Made by a program: the position numbers and the translations under genes
The notes under the pieces: generated by a model
Seen by the model: the letters and a program-made list of their open reading frames with translations, nothing else
Told to the model about the DNA's origin: nothing
Database searches by the model: none
In this document: positions 44,081 through 53,162 of the stretch, piece by piece
Layout of the letters: each line of letters opens with the position of its first letter
Numbering within the stretch: position 1 is the stretch's first letter
Assembly (NCBI RefSeq): GCF_014855515.1
Contig: NZ_JACYFK010000006.1
Location: forward strand, 124,001 to 188,000
DNA from: Euzebyella marina
Lineage (GTDB): Bacteria; Bacteroidota; Bacteroidia; Flavobacteriales; Flavobacteriaceae
DNA length: 64,000 nucleotides
Reading direction: 5' to 3'

Positions 44081-44282
44081 TTTTGTGGATTTGTTTAAAG
44101 CCGCGAAGGTACGAAAAATGGAAGCCATGAGGTGCTCGATGACCAAAAAAACGAGGCTTTTCAAGAAACAAATCCAAGGCTTTTAAATTTCAAGACATTT
44201 AATTGCAAATAACTTAGAAAACAGAGGAAAACACCGAAAAAAGTGCAGCATTCAAGAGGAAGCCTTATCGAAAAACCAGCCT

Positions 44283-46784
44283 TTAGAAATCGAAGCCGAA
44301 AGTTCCGGTAATACTAAAGGGTCGCGCATCTGGCGCATCAAGATAATTACCCCTAAAGTTGAAATCGATTCGAAGTATCTTAAAGATGTTTCCTATACCG
44401 AACGAATATTCATAGTACACCTTGTCATCAGGTGCCTGAAGCGGAGTATTGATGGCCGCCGGGGCGCTCAAAGCGATGTTCTCATCCGACAAGGTTCCCC
44501 AAACTCCTCGCAGACCAACTACTTCCCGAAGGTTTAGTTTGCGCAATAAAGGTATTCTTGCAAACAACCTTCCGTTAAAATTATGTTGGAGATGAAGGGC
44601 CACATAGGTGTCCGTTACAAATTCGTAAAAGTCGAGATTCGGAAAAGTACCATAGTTAGAAAAAAAAGTTTGGTTACCTGGTATAACATTTAATAACCCC
44701 AACGGAACGGCCCCGAAAGTCTTACCAACTTCTAAGGTGCTATATAGTCTACCAAAGCCCCCAATCTGCCATGGCTGACTATATGCAAATTGCACCTTGC
44801 TATAATCGAAATCACTACCAAATATACCCTCAGTACCTTTGGTGTAGTTCAAAAGCAACGTGCTATAGTTGTCATTGATAGTTCGTCTTTCAACCCCATA
44901 ACCAATCGTTCTTTTACCGGGAGTGTAGATCAAAAGCGCATTAAAATCGAACTGCCTAATGGTTGATGCTATACCAGATGGCTCTTCCGGGTCAATATAA
45001 TCGAGACTGAAATCGTCAGGCAAGGCGGAGCTTAAAGTTCTAAAAGTACCCCCTACCCCAATACGAAGATTGGTAATAGGTTCCATCTCAAAATCAAGCT
45101 TACTGAGGTTAATATTGGTCAGGCGATTGTTCGCACCAACTGTCACCAATGACGAGGAGGCAATACTACGGCCCAATACATCATTAGTCGCCGTTAAGCT
45201 TACCCCTAATTGCTCAATATCCCTTCGGTTACCACCGGAGATAATCAACCGAGATTTTTTATCTAGTAGAAACTTGCCCGAAGTGCCGTACTTGAACTTT
45301 TGATCACTAAAGCCATAGGCCATATACCCTTCAAGCCTCCACAGGTCGTTTTCACCAAAATAGGTTCGGGAACCCAATCTCAAACGCGGGCCCTCTGCTT
45401 GGTTATAGCCAAAAACGTCATAGACCGAGCCGACATCCATATTCCATTTATCAATCTCAACGTAGCCGGAACCTAGAATACTGACAAGATTATAATAGGA
45501 CTTAAATTTAGGCACGGTTTTTAGGGTGTCCAACAACTGGTAAATGCCCTTCTCATCTTTATTTAAACTCTCAAGACGATTGTTCGACCAAAAAGAACTA
45601 TCCCTGTTTTGCACAATGGGATCGTAAGGGTTACTTTCTGTCTTGTAAAAGTCTCGAGGGTGCTTTTTATCAAACTCATAATTACCGTACACCGTGGTAC
45701 GCTTACCATACACCCCTCGCGACTTCTCTTTTTTGCTAAAGCTGAAATCACTCATCATGTAATCACGCTTCAACAAAAAGACAGAATCATTGACTACCTC
45801 AAAATCTTGCTCAATGTAAATTTCTTTAACCCAGTTAATATTGGCACTTTTAGTTACCTCAAGATTAATGTTCTTAATGGCATAGGTTGAATCGTTTACC
45901 CAAAAATCACCTTTGAAAGTAAGCTCGTTTTTTCTTCGGGGATAGTATACAATGTTGTAACACCATTTGTTATCGATAAAAGCACTATCTCGTAAGGCAT
46001 AGTTATACGTATCGACCCCTGTTCTTGAAAGCGGACTGGTAAAGCTCTTATCAAAAAATTTCAAATAGTTGTCATAAATATCATAGTCTTGATACAGATC
46101 GGCAATAAACCCAATGATGGCCTGGTTGTTATCAAAGCCAGAGTTCTTATTGCCCAAAACATCTTCTTTTTCTTCAGATATGACATTATCACCATAAACC
46201 TTCGAGAAGGTTTCGTTCAAGAAAATGGGCAAATAAGTCTTACCGGTGATTCTAGAGGTATCTAAATCTTGAAACACGAATTCGAGGCCCTTGAAAATCT
46301 TTCTTTTCATCAAGGCACTATCGATCGTATTGAGATCGAACTCTACTTTTTCATATTTATCGTAAGCGTATTGCTTGAACTGACGCACCCCGTTCTGACG
46401 CTTCTTTGCCCAGATTTTTTTTAGAATCTCAACTGCGGGATTGTTCTTTTTCGATTGTTTTCCGGCGAAGACCACCACTTCCTGTAACTGTTCGCTCGAC
46501 TCTTTGAGCTGAACTTTCATATTGTAGTTGACTTTTTGGGTCAACGGTATCAATAGGTCTTCATAACCTATAAAGGAAACTACCAACGTATCATGCGTGG
46601 TATCTGACTCTAGATAAAAGCTACCGTTATCATCGGTAATAGTGCCTTCGTACGAATTTTTAAAAAGAATATTGGCAAAAGCCACCGGATCATTGTTTTC
46701 ATCAATAACCGAACCTCCGACCTTACTCTGGGCAGTAGCAACAAAAGCAAACAAAAGTAAAAGGGGTAAAAGGAGTCTCTTCAT
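44283..46784 (-). CDS. DUF5686 outer-membrane protein with CarboxypepD_reg-like domain
   Basis: 833 residues with a signal peptide (MKRLLLPLLLLFAFVATAQ). Residues about 20-95 form a carboxypeptidase-regulatory-like beta-sandwich (GSVIDENNDPVAFANIL, DDNGSFYLES). The remainder is the long DUF5686 region, ending in amphipathic strands and terminal Phe (ITGTFGFDF), as in outer-membrane beta-barrels. It lacks a TonB plug, so it is not a classical SusC receptor. Function unknown. It follows pdhB by about 100 bp, with a terminator between, so it is likely separate. Confidence 0.88.
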   Translation of the reverse strand: MKRLLLPLLLLFAFVATAQSKVGGSVIDENNDPVAFANILFKNSYEGTITDDNGSFYLESDTTHDTLVVSFIGYEDLLIPLTQKVNYNMKVQLKESSEQLQEVVVFAGKQSKKNNPAVEILKKIWAKKRQNGVRQFKQYAYDKYEKVEFDLNTIDSALMKRKIFKGLEFVFQDLDTSRITGKTYLPIFLNETFSKVYGDNVISEEKEDVLGNKNSGFDNNQAIIGFIADLYQDYDIYDNYLKFFDKSFTSPLSRTGVDTYNYALRDSAFIDNKWCYNIVYYPRRKNELTFKGDFWVNDSTYAIKNINLEVTKSANINWVKEIYIEQDFEVVNDSVFLLKRDYMMSDFSFSKKEKSRGVYGKRTTVYGNYEFDKKHPRDFYKTESNPYDPIVQNRDSSFWSNNRLESLNKDEKGIYQLLDTLKTVPKFKSYYNLVSILGSGYVEIDKWNMDVGSVYDVFGYNQAEGPRLRLGSRTYFGENDLWRLEGYMAYGFSDQKFKYGTSGKFLLDKKSRLIISGGNRRDIEQLGVSLTATNDVLGRSIASSSLVTVGANNRLTNINLSKLDFEMEPITNLRIGVGGTFRTLSSALPDDFSLDYIDPEEPSGIASTIRQFDFNALLIYTPGKRTIGYGVERRTINDNYSTLLLNYTKGTEGIFGSDFDYSKVQFAYSQPWQIGGFGRLYSTLEVGKTFGAVPLGLLNVIPGNQTFFSNYGTFPNLDFYEFVTDTYVALHLQHNFNGRLFARIPLLRKLNLREVVGLRGVWGTLSDENIALSAPAAINTPLQAPDDKVYYEYSFGIGNIFKILRIDFNFRGNYLDAPDARPFSITGTFGFDF

Positions 46785-46828
46785 TCACATACGATTCTCG
46801 CAGGGGGTATAAGCAAATAGTATACCAT

Positions 46829-46863
46829 AAAAAAAGCTTCGCCGGCCACAGGGCCGACGAAGC
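46829..46863 (-). terminator. Terminator of pdhB
   Basis: Minus strand GCTTCGTCGGCC-(CTGT)-GGCCGGCGAAGC followed by seven T, directly after the pdhB stop. Confidence 0.88.
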
Positions 46864-46890
46864 AAAAGTACCTTTACAAATTGGTATAGC

Positions 46891-47868
46891 TTATTTATAT
46901 AACACTTTCTTAACAGCGTTAACAACATCTTCTGAATTTGGCAACCATTCTTCCAACAATACTGGAGAATAGGGCGCTGGAGTATCGGCTGTATTGATTC
47001 TTTCGATAGGAGCATCCAAATAATCAAACGCATGCTTCTGAACATGAAATGTAATCTCGGTAGAAACGTTGCCAAATGGCCATGCTTCTTCTAAAATGAT
47101 CAACCTATTGGTTTTCTTTACAGATTTCAGAACACTTTCGTAATCTAGTGGCTTAACAGTTCTCAAATCAATTATTTCAACGCTAATACCTTCTTCCTCT
47201 AATTTTTCTGCCGCCTTGTCAGCTTCTTTGATAATCTTTCCGAAAGAAACTAAAGTTACATCGCTTCCTTCTCTTCTAATATCTGCAACACCTAACGGAA
47301 TAGTGTACTCACCTTCGGGAACCTCACCTTTGTCTCCGTACATTTGTTCCGACTCCATAAAAATCACAGGGTCATCATCCCTAATGGCCGATTTCAACAA
47401 CCCCTTCGCATCTTTTGGGTTGCTCGGCACCACTACTTTTAAACCGGGGCAGTTGGCATACCAACTTTCAAAGGCTTGAGAGTGGGTAGCTGCCAATTGA
47501 CCGGCAGAAGCGGTAGGCCCACGAAAAACGATCGGGCAAGCGAACTGACCACCTGACATTTGACGAATTTTCGCTGCGTTGTTAATAATTTGGTCAATAC
47601 CTACCAAAGCGAAGTTGAAGGTCATGAACTCAATTATAGGGCGGTTACCAGTCATGGTAGAACCAACGCCAATACCTGCAAAACCAAGTTCGGCTATCGG
47701 CGTATCGAGCACGCGTTTTGGCCCAAACTCATCAAGCATACCTTTAGAGGCCTTGTAAGCACCATTATATTCGGCCACCTCTTCACCCATTAGATAAACA
47801 GATTCGTCTCTTCTCATTTCTTCCGACATGGCCTCGGCAATGGCTTCCCTAAATTGTAACGTCTTCAT
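46891..47868 (-). CDS. pdhB: Pyruvate dehydrogenase E1 component, beta subunit
   Basis: 325 residues. Together with the alpha subunit and TPP it decarboxylates pyruvate in the pyruvate dehydrogenase complex. TLQFREAIAEAMSEEMRRD opens the protein. MGEEVAEYNGAYK, DTPIAELGFAG and EFMTFNFALVGIDQI are the E1-beta motifs. E1-alpha and E2 are not next to it. A perfect -7 element precedes it, and a 26-bp palindrome lies between it and etfB. A branched-chain E1 is possible but less likely on these motifs. Confidence 0.93.
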   Translation of the reverse strand: MKTLQFREAIAEAMSEEMRRDESVYLMGEEVAEYNGAYKASKGMLDEFGPKRVLDTPIAELGFAGIGVGSTMTGNRPIIEFMTFNFALVGIDQIINNAAKIRQMSGGQFACPIVFRGPTASAGQLAATHSQAFESWYANCPGLKVVVPSNPKDAKGLLKSAIRDDDPVIFMESEQMYGDKGEVPEGEYTIPLGVADIRREGSDVTLVSFGKIIKEADKAAEKLEEEGISVEIIDLRTVKPLDYESVLKSVKKTNRLIILEEAWPFGNVSTEITFHVQKHAFDYLDAPIERINTADTPAPYSPVLLEEWLPNSEDVVNAVKKVLYK

Positions 47869-47912
47869 ATGATATGGTGTGTGTCTTTTAATTAATTAGC
47901 TAAAATGGCAAG

Positions 47913-47920
47913 CAAAAATA
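47913..47920 (-). promoter_or_regulatory. Candidate promoter of pdhB
   Basis: Minus strand TATTTTTG matches TAnnTTTG perfectly, 45 nt before the ATG. A clear -33 element is not seen. Confidence 0.5.
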
Positions 47921-47969
47921 GGAAAATATATGGCAATTCATTTACCCTAATCCCCAAAAAAGAAACAAA

Positions 47970-47995
47970 AAAATACTATGCATGCATAGTATTTT
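47970..47995. promoter_or_regulatory. 26-bp perfect palindrome between pdhB and etfB
   Basis: The half-site AAAATACTATGCA is followed directly by its exact reverse complement. It overlaps the expected -33 region of the etfB promoter and lies about 50 nt upstream of the pdhB -7 element, so it is placed as a dimeric regulator site for both genes. Confidence 0.7.
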
Positions 47996-48009
47996 AGGAA
48001 AAGAATATG

Positions 48010-48017
48010 TATCTTCG
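48010..48017 (+). promoter_or_regulatory. Candidate promoter of etfBA
   Basis: TATCTTCG resembles TAnnTTTG and ends 27 nt before the etfB ATG. Confidence 0.45.
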
Positions 48018-48044
48018 TGAGGTCATTTTAAAAGAGTAATATAG

Positions 48045-48785
48045 ATGAAAATACTTGTTTGCATTAGTAACGTTCCCGATACGACCTCAAAAATAAACTT
48101 TACCGATGGCGATACCAAATTTGATACCAACGGTGTTCAGTTTGTTATCAACCCAAATGATGAATTTGGTCTTACCAGGGCTATGTGGTTCAAAGAAAAA
48201 CAGGGCGCTACAGTTCATATTGCAACTGTGGGCGATGCTTCTGTCGAACCGACAATGCGTAAGGCACTCGCTATAGGTGCCGATGAAGGCATTCGAATCA
48301 ATGCCGTGCCTACCGATGGTTTCTTTGTTGCCGAGCAATTAGCCAATGTTATAAAGGATGGTGGCTATGATCTGGTCATTGCAGGAAGGGAATCTATCGA
48401 TTATAACGGAGGAATGGTGCCAGGAATTTTGGCCAGCCTCTTGGGAATGAACTTTGTGAACACTTGTATCAGCCTCGAAGTTGACGGAAGTACCGCCACT
48501 GCGGTTCGTGAAATTGACGGAGGAAAAGAGAAGGTTCAGGCAGAGTTACCTTTAGTAATCGGAGGTCAGAAAGGTTTGGTCGAGGAAAGTGACCTTAAAA
48601 TTCCGAACATGAGAGGAATCATGATGGCCCGTAAAAAGGCACTTAACGTGGTAGAACCCGTTGATGCCACCAAGGCGACGGTAGATAGCAAGTTCGAGAA
48701 ACCGGCCCCAAAAGGTGCCGTAAAGCTGACCGATTCGGTAGACGAACTAGTTTCACTATTGCACAACGAAGCCAAGGTCATTTAA
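48045..48785 (+). CDS. etfB: Electron transfer flavoprotein beta subunit
   Basis: 246 residues. It binds AMP/FAD-side surfaces of the heterodimeric ETF and takes electrons from acyl-CoA dehydrogenases. MKILVCISNVPDT, FVINPNDEFGL, AGRESIDYNGGMVPG and LPLVIGGQKGLVEESDLKIPNM are beta-subunit motifs. Followed by etfA after 44 bp. No bifurcating-ETF partner genes are nearby, so the ordinary beta-oxidation/respiratory type is likely. Confidence 0.95.
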   Translation: MKILVCISNVPDTTSKINFTDGDTKFDTNGVQFVINPNDEFGLTRAMWFKEKQGATVHIATVGDASVEPTMRKALAIGADEGIRINAVPTDGFFVAEQLANVIKDGGYDLVIAGRESIDYNGGMVPGILASLLGMNFVNTCISLEVDGSTATAVREIDGGKEKVQAELPLVIGGQKGLVEESDLKIPNMRGIMMARKKALNVVEPVDATKATVDSKFEKPAPKGAVKLTDSVDELVSLLHNEAKVI

Positions 48786-48829
48786 TAAACCGTACCATTC
48801 ACTCAATTTCAATTCCAAAAAAGAAAAAA

Positions 48830-49798
48830 ATGTCCATTTTAGTATATACAGAATCCGAAAACGGAAAATTCAAAAAAAATGCCTTTGAAGTTACTTCGTA
48901 TGCCAAAGCGGTAGCCGAACAACTGGGCACATCGGTAACTGCCATTTCTTTTAATGCCGAAGAAAATGAAAGCTTGGGCACCTATGGGGCCGAAAAAGTA
49001 CTGGCGGTATCGAACGACCGATTAACGACTTTCAATGCCGAAGCATACGCAAAGGCTATTGCCGAAGCCGCCGAAAAAGAAGGCTCGCAAGTAGTGGTTG
49101 TCAGCTCTAGTGCCAATAGCAAGTATTTGGCGCCGATATTAGCGGCCAAATTAAAAGCGGGTTACGCCCCTAATGTGGTTGAAGCACCGAGCAGCACCTC
49201 ACCCCTTACCGTGAAGCGAACTGCCTTTAGTAACAAAGGGTTTGCCTTTACCGAGATTACCACCGATAGAAAGATTATTGGGGTAAGCAACAATGCATTC
49301 GGACTTAATGAAACTGGAGACACAGCCAATGTAGAGGACTTTGCCCCTACTCTAGATGACGCCGACTTTTCAGTAACTTCTGTGGAGGTAGACAAAATTG
49401 CCGGTAAGGTTTCAATCGCCGATGCTGAAATAGTAGTTTCCGGCGGTCGTGGCTTGAAAGGACCTGAAAACTGGGGAATGATTGAAGAACTTGCCGAAGT
49501 GTTAGGTGCGGCAACGGCCTGCTCTAAACCGGTATCCGATATGGGCTGGCGCCCTCATGGCGAACACGTAGGCCAGACCGGAAAACCGGTAGCTTCCAAC
49601 CTATATATTGCTATAGGAATATCCGGAGCCATTCAACACCTGGCCGGAGTAAGTGCCAGTAAGACCAAAGTGGTCATTAATAACGACCCCGAGGCTCCTT
49701 TCTTTAAAGCTGCCGATTACGGTATCGTGGGCGATGCATTTGAAATAGTACCTCAACTCGTCGAAAAATTAAAGGAATTTAAAGCACAAAACGTTTAA
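48830..49798 (+). CDS. etfA: Electron transfer flavoprotein alpha subunit
   Basis: 322 residues. The C-terminal FAD-binding domain has GGRGLKGPENW, ACSKPVSDMGWRPHGEHVGQTGK, IAIGISGAIQH and INNDPEAPFFKAADYGIVGD, which bind FAD. The N-terminal half shows the adenine-nucleotide alpha-hydrolase-like fold. It pairs with etfB and ends before a strong terminator hairpin. Confidence 0.96.
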   Translation: MSILVYTESENGKFKKNAFEVTSYAKAVAEQLGTSVTAISFNAEENESLGTYGAEKVLAVSNDRLTTFNAEAYAKAIAEAAEKEGSQVVVVSSSANSKYLAPILAAKLKAGYAPNVVEAPSSTSPLTVKRTAFSNKGFAFTEITTDRKIIGVSNNAFGLNETGDTANVEDFAPTLDDADFSVTSVEVDKIAGKVSIADAEIVVSGGRGLKGPENWGMIEELAEVLGAATACSKPVSDMGWRPHGEHVGQTGKPVASNLYIAIGISGAIQHLAGVSASKTKVVINNDPEAPFFKAADYGIVGDAFEIVPQLVEKLKEFKAQNV

Positions 49799-49820
49799 TT
49801 TTTGTTAATTTGCCCCCCTG

Positions 49821-49868
49821 AAAGGGCTGTTTAAATAAAGGTTACGCCCATATTTAAACAGCCTTTTT
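49821..49868 (+). terminator. Terminator of etfBA
   Basis: GGCTGTTTAAATA (49825-49837) pairs exactly with TATTTAAACAGCC (49851-49863), followed by TTTTT. Confidence 0.88.
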
Positions 49869-49884
49869 GTATTTTTAAGATACT

Positions 49885-50514
49885 ATGAGCTTAGTCAGGT
49901 TAAAAATAAAAGGCATCTCTTACAGTCAGACCCAAAATGGGGCTTACGCCCTTATACTCAATGAGGTAGAAGGTGACAGAAAACTGCCTATTGTTATTGG
50001 GGCCTTCGAAGCGCAAAGCATTGCTATTGCCTTGGAGAAAGAGATAAAACCTCCTAGACCATTGACCCATGACCTGTTCAAGAATTTTGCAGACCGTTTC
50101 GATATTGTGATCAAGCAAGTGATCATTCACAAATTGGTAGACGGTGTTTTCTATTCAAGTATCATTTGCGAGCGCGATAAGATCGAAGAGATTATCGATG
50201 CCCGCACCAGCGATGCCATTGCCTTGGCATTACGTTTCAACGCCCCCATTTTTACCTACAAAACCATTTTGGATAAGGCCGGTATTTACCTAAAGTTCTC
50301 GTCAAAAGAGAGCGAAAAAGAAGATAACGACGATAGTATTGTGGTCGATGAAATACTTCAAGAAGGTGAAACCGTCGAAATCGACTCAGGCGCTACCGAT
50401 GGTTTTACTGAACTTACCGTAGAAGAACTCAACAAAGAACTCGATAAGGCCGTAGCTAACGAAGACTATGAGAAGGCGGCCAAACTGCGTGACGAAATTT
50501 CAAAGCGCAACTGA
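49885..50514 (+). CDS. Bifunctional nuclease domain protein with UvrB/UvrC-like tail
   Basis: 209 residues. Residues 1-135 form the DUF151/BFN domain (LPIVIGAFEAQSIAIALE, RTSDAIALALRF). An acidic linker follows, then a UVR motif (LDKAVANEDYEKAAKLRDE) at the C-terminus. A nuclease activity has been reported for plant BFN proteins; the bacterial role is uncertain. It is 33 bp before the nucleoside transporter gene, on the same strand. Confidence 0.9.
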   Translation: MSLVRLKIKGISYSQTQNGAYALILNEVEGDRKLPIVIGAFEAQSIAIALEKEIKPPRPLTHDLFKNFADRFDIVIKQVIIHKLVDGVFYSSIICERDKIEEIIDARTSDAIALALRFNAPIFTYKTILDKAGIYLKFSSKESEKEDNDDSIVVDEILQEGETVEIDSGATDGFTELTVEELNKELDKAVANEDYEKAAKLRDEISKRN

Positions 50515-50547
50515 ACCGAACGTTAATTTTAACCTGCAAGCGAATCT

Positions 50548-51990
50548 ATGAATGTTAGACTTTGTATAATTCTGCTTGCCCTTTGTACCTTTTTTCCAGT
50601 TTTGGCCCAAGAAACCCCCGCACCTTCGATTGAGTCTACGACTATAAATGACATTATTCAGGCATCTGCCGAAATTGTACCCAACCAGGGCTTCAGCATA
50701 GATAGCTTATGGCGAGGTATTATGGGTATGGCCGTGCTTTTGGTCATCGCATTTTTTTGCAGCGCCAATCGCAAGGCCATCAATTGGAAAACCGTGGGTA
50801 TAGGCCTGTCGCTACAACTTCTTATAGCGATTGGTGTTTTAAAGGTTTCATGGGTTCAGATGGCTTTTGAAGCCGTAGGCGAGGTCTTTATCAGCATACT
50901 AGGTTTTACCCGTGCCGGTAGTAAGTTTCTTTTTGAAGGCTTGGTTGTCGACACCAATACCTTTGGCTACATTTTTGCTTTTCAGGTATTGCCTACCATT
51001 GTTTTTTTCTCTGCTTTGACTTCCCTACTGTTTTATCTGGGCGTTATTCAAAAGGTGGTTCGCGCGATGGCTTGGTTATTATCGAAAAGTTTGGGCATTT
51101 CCGGACCTGAAAGTCTTTCCGTCGCAGGAAATATTTTCTTGGGTCAAACGGAGGCTCCTTTGTTGATTAAAGCCTACCTAGAAAAAATGAACCGCTCAGA
51201 AATTCTGTTGGTCATGATTGGCGGTATGGCTACTGTAGCTGGAGCAGTTTTAGCGGCATATATCGGTTTTTTAGGTGGAGAGGATGAAGCCCTGCAATTG
51301 GTTTTTGCCAAACATTTGTTGGCTGCCTCTGTGATGGCGGCCCCGGGCGCCATCGTTATTTCCAAAATGCTTTATCCGCAAACGGAATCGGTCAATACCG
51401 ATGTAGAGGTTTCTACCGAAAAAATCGGGTCTAACATGCTCGATGCCATTGCCAACGGAACTACAGAAGGACTACGACTGGCAGTGAACGTGGGTGCCAT
51501 GTTATTGGTTTTTGTCGCATTGATCGCCATGGTCAATGGCATTTTGGAATGGACAGGAGACCTCACAACAATTAACGGGTATATTGCCGAACATACGGCC
51601 TACGACAAACTTTCACTTGAAGCGATTCTAGGTACTATTTTCGCCCCCCTTATGTGGTTGATAGGCGTCAATTCAGAAGATACTATGTTAATGGGGCAGT
51701 TATTGGGCATCAAGTTGGCCGCTAGTGAGTTTGTTGGTTATATACAACTTGCCGAATTGAAAGACCTGACCACCGGCGCTAACCTTCGCTACAACAAATC
51801 GGTAATCATGGCTACCTATATGTTATGCGGTTTTGCCAATTTTGCTTCGATAGGCATACAGATTGGAGGTATCGGTTCGTTGGCCCCAGGTCAGCGAAAG
51901 ACTCTTTCAGAGTTTGGTATGCGTGCCGTGTTAGGCGGCTCGATTGCCTCTCTTTTATCTGCTACCATTGCCGGAATGATTTTGGGATAA
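50548..51990 (+). CDS. NupC/CNT-type concentrative nucleoside transporter
   Basis: 480 residues with an unusual N-terminal signal-like segment (MNVRLCIILLALCTFFPVLAQ) and extracytoplasmic linker. About eight to ten membrane segments of the CNT family follow. GQTEAPLLIKAYLEKMNRSE, the ESLSVAGNIFLGQ segment and CGFANFASIGIQIGG carry the nucleoside-binding Glu/Asn pattern. It imports nucleosides with H+ or Na+. The gene order with BFN and, farther on, thyA is a nucleotide salvage context. Confidence 0.93.
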   Translation: MNVRLCIILLALCTFFPVLAQETPAPSIESTTINDIIQASAEIVPNQGFSIDSLWRGIMGMAVLLVIAFFCSANRKAINWKTVGIGLSLQLLIAIGVLKVSWVQMAFEAVGEVFISILGFTRAGSKFLFEGLVVDTNTFGYIFAFQVLPTIVFFSALTSLLFYLGVIQKVVRAMAWLLSKSLGISGPESLSVAGNIFLGQTEAPLLIKAYLEKMNRSEILLVMIGGMATVAGAVLAAYIGFLGGEDEALQLVFAKHLLAASVMAAPGAIVISKMLYPQTESVNTDVEVSTEKIGSNMLDAIANGTTEGLRLAVNVGAMLLVFVALIAMVNGILEWTGDLTTINGYIAEHTAYDKLSLEAILGTIFAPLMWLIGVNSEDTMLMGQLLGIKLAASEFVGYIQLAELKDLTTGANLRYNKSVIMATYMLCGFANFASIGIQIGGIGSLAPGQRKTLSEFGMRAVLGGSIASLLSATIAGMILG

Positions 51991-52015
51991 AATCAGTTTC
52001 CCCTAGAAGGTTAGA

Positions 52016-52684
52016 TTAAAATTCATAAAGAATTGTCACAATTCTTCCCTTGCCATCTTTGGGGAATACCTCAAGTAACCTTTCTTGCGACTTGACTTTC
52101 AAATTAAATGGAGGCGCCTCCACATTAACCCCACTCTGCTTTTTTAGTCGAATACCTTGTCCTGAGATAATATTCTTGTTGGGAATAAAGTCCCCCTCAG
52201 GTAAATGTTCTGTGAGGATAACATATTGGTATTGATGTAGTTTTTCCAATACTTTCAGAATCTCTTCGTTCGAAAGGTGTTGAAGCACTTGGCGTAAAAT
52301 GGCGCAATCTGCCGATGGTAGTATTTCTTGAGCGATATCCAAGCAACGGAATTCCAAATTCGACCGTGGGAATTGGGATTTATTATGATCTATCAGTTCA
52401 TGAACAATATCCACCCCAATGTAGTGAGAACAAAAGGGCAGCAGCTCCTTTCCTACATTAAAGTCGCCACAGCCTAAATCACAAACAGAAATAGGATTTT
52501 TGAACGAACCTAAAAATTCTTGAACAGCTTTCAGCCAAGGCATAACCAAACTTTGTTCATGAGAACCTTCTCCTGAAAAAAACGCGTGTCCTATTCCTCC
52601 CCACAAATTTTTCTCATAAATCTGGGCCATGACATCTTTGGTAGGCCATGGTTTTTTATCCTTTTTGTCCTTCTTGTTTTCCAA
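52016..52684 (-). CDS. Class I SAM-dependent methyltransferase (accessory block)
   Basis: 222 residues. Motif I is VCDLGCGDFNVGKEL (about 94-108). YIGVDIVHELIDH, CLDIAQEILPSADCAILRQVLQHL and ILTEHLPEGD mark further SAM-fold motifs. The N-terminal run of Lys/Asp (KKDKKDKKPWP) looks like a leader without known function. The substrate is unknown. It is downstream of the Fur-family gene (9 bp gap) and probably in the same operon. Confidence 0.85.
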   Translation of the reverse strand: MENKKDKKDKKPWPTKDVMAQIYEKNLWGGIGHAFFSGEGSHEQSLVMPWLKAVQEFLGSFKNPISVCDLGCGDFNVGKELLPFCSHYIGVDIVHELIDHNKSQFPRSNLEFRCLDIAQEILPSADCAILRQVLQHLSNEEILKVLEKLHQYQYVILTEHLPEGDFIPNKNIISGQGIRLKKQSGVNVEAPPFNLKVKSQERLLEVFPKDGKGRIVTILYEF

Positions 52685-52693
52685 TACAAAAAA

Positions 52694-53071
52694 TTAAGCC
52701 GCACAATCTTTACAGGTACCTGAAAGCACACAGTTCACCCCACTTACAAGATATCCCGAAGGGGGTGTAAAATCAACAGGTATCGGCAAGCACTCGATGG
52801 TTTCACAATTTAGGCACCGAAAATGAAAGTGATTTCCGGCCATGGCCTTATCTTCACAATTGGTACAGATGGCGAAGTATTGCTTTCCATTATCAGCTAC
52901 GACCCGATGTAAGATGCCATCATCACAAAATCGGTTCAAGACTCGGTAGACAGTTGCCCGATTGATATCGGTCTGTATTTTATTCTCTATAGCCTCCCGA
53001 CTCATGGCTTTCCCCGTTTTTGACAATACTTCAAGTACGGCTTCTTTTGTTTTAGTATTTCTACGCTCCAT
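52694..53071 (-). CDS. Fur-family transcriptional repressor
   Basis: 125 residues. The winged helix (KAMSREAIENKIQTDINRATVYRVLNRF, about 22-49) is typical of Fur. A C-terminal domain with CTNC, CLNC and CKDC pairs plus HFHF supplies zinc or regulatory metal sites. Fur, Zur and PerR cannot be separated from the sequence by eye. The divergent FAD oxidoreductase promoter overlaps a Fur-box-like inverted repeat. Confidence 0.9.
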   Translation of the reverse strand: MERRNTKTKEAVLEVLSKTGKAMSREAIENKIQTDINRATVYRVLNRFCDDGILHRVVADNGKQYFAICTNCEDKAMAGNHFHFRCLNCETIECLPIPVDFTPPSGYLVSGVNCVLSGTCKDCAA

Positions 53072-53079
53072 TTATAAAT

Positions 53080-53119
53080 GCGATTTATTCGCTTTTTTAT
53101 TGCGACTTATTTGCAATAA
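53080..53119. promoter_or_regulatory. Inverted repeats resembling Fur-family boxes
   Basis: Two elements: GCGATTTATTCGC (53080-53092) and TTATTGC-(9 nt)-GCAATAA (53097-53119). Both lie in the divergent intergenic region; the second overlaps the -33 element of the oxidoreductase promoter. Confidence 0.65.
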
Positions 53120-53139
53120 TAAGAATTTTAATACCTTTG
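53110..53139 (+). promoter_or_regulatory. Promoter of the FAD oxidoreductase operon
   Basis: TTTG (53110-53113), an 18-nt spacer and TACCTTTG (53132-53139), both perfect to the Bacteroidetes consensus. It is 23 nt before the ATG. Confidence 0.7.
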
Positions 53140-53162
53140 TACAAGATAAAAATTCAAATAGC

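Noticed and set aside
44081-44164. Longer N-terminus for inorganic pyrophosphatase
   Set aside because: The added 28 residues do not resemble the family, whose members start near GKKTNITF.
46785-47075. Minus-strand frame of 96 codons overlapping the end of pdhB
   Set aside because: It lies in another frame of pdhB, has no family resemblance and runs over the pdhB terminator.
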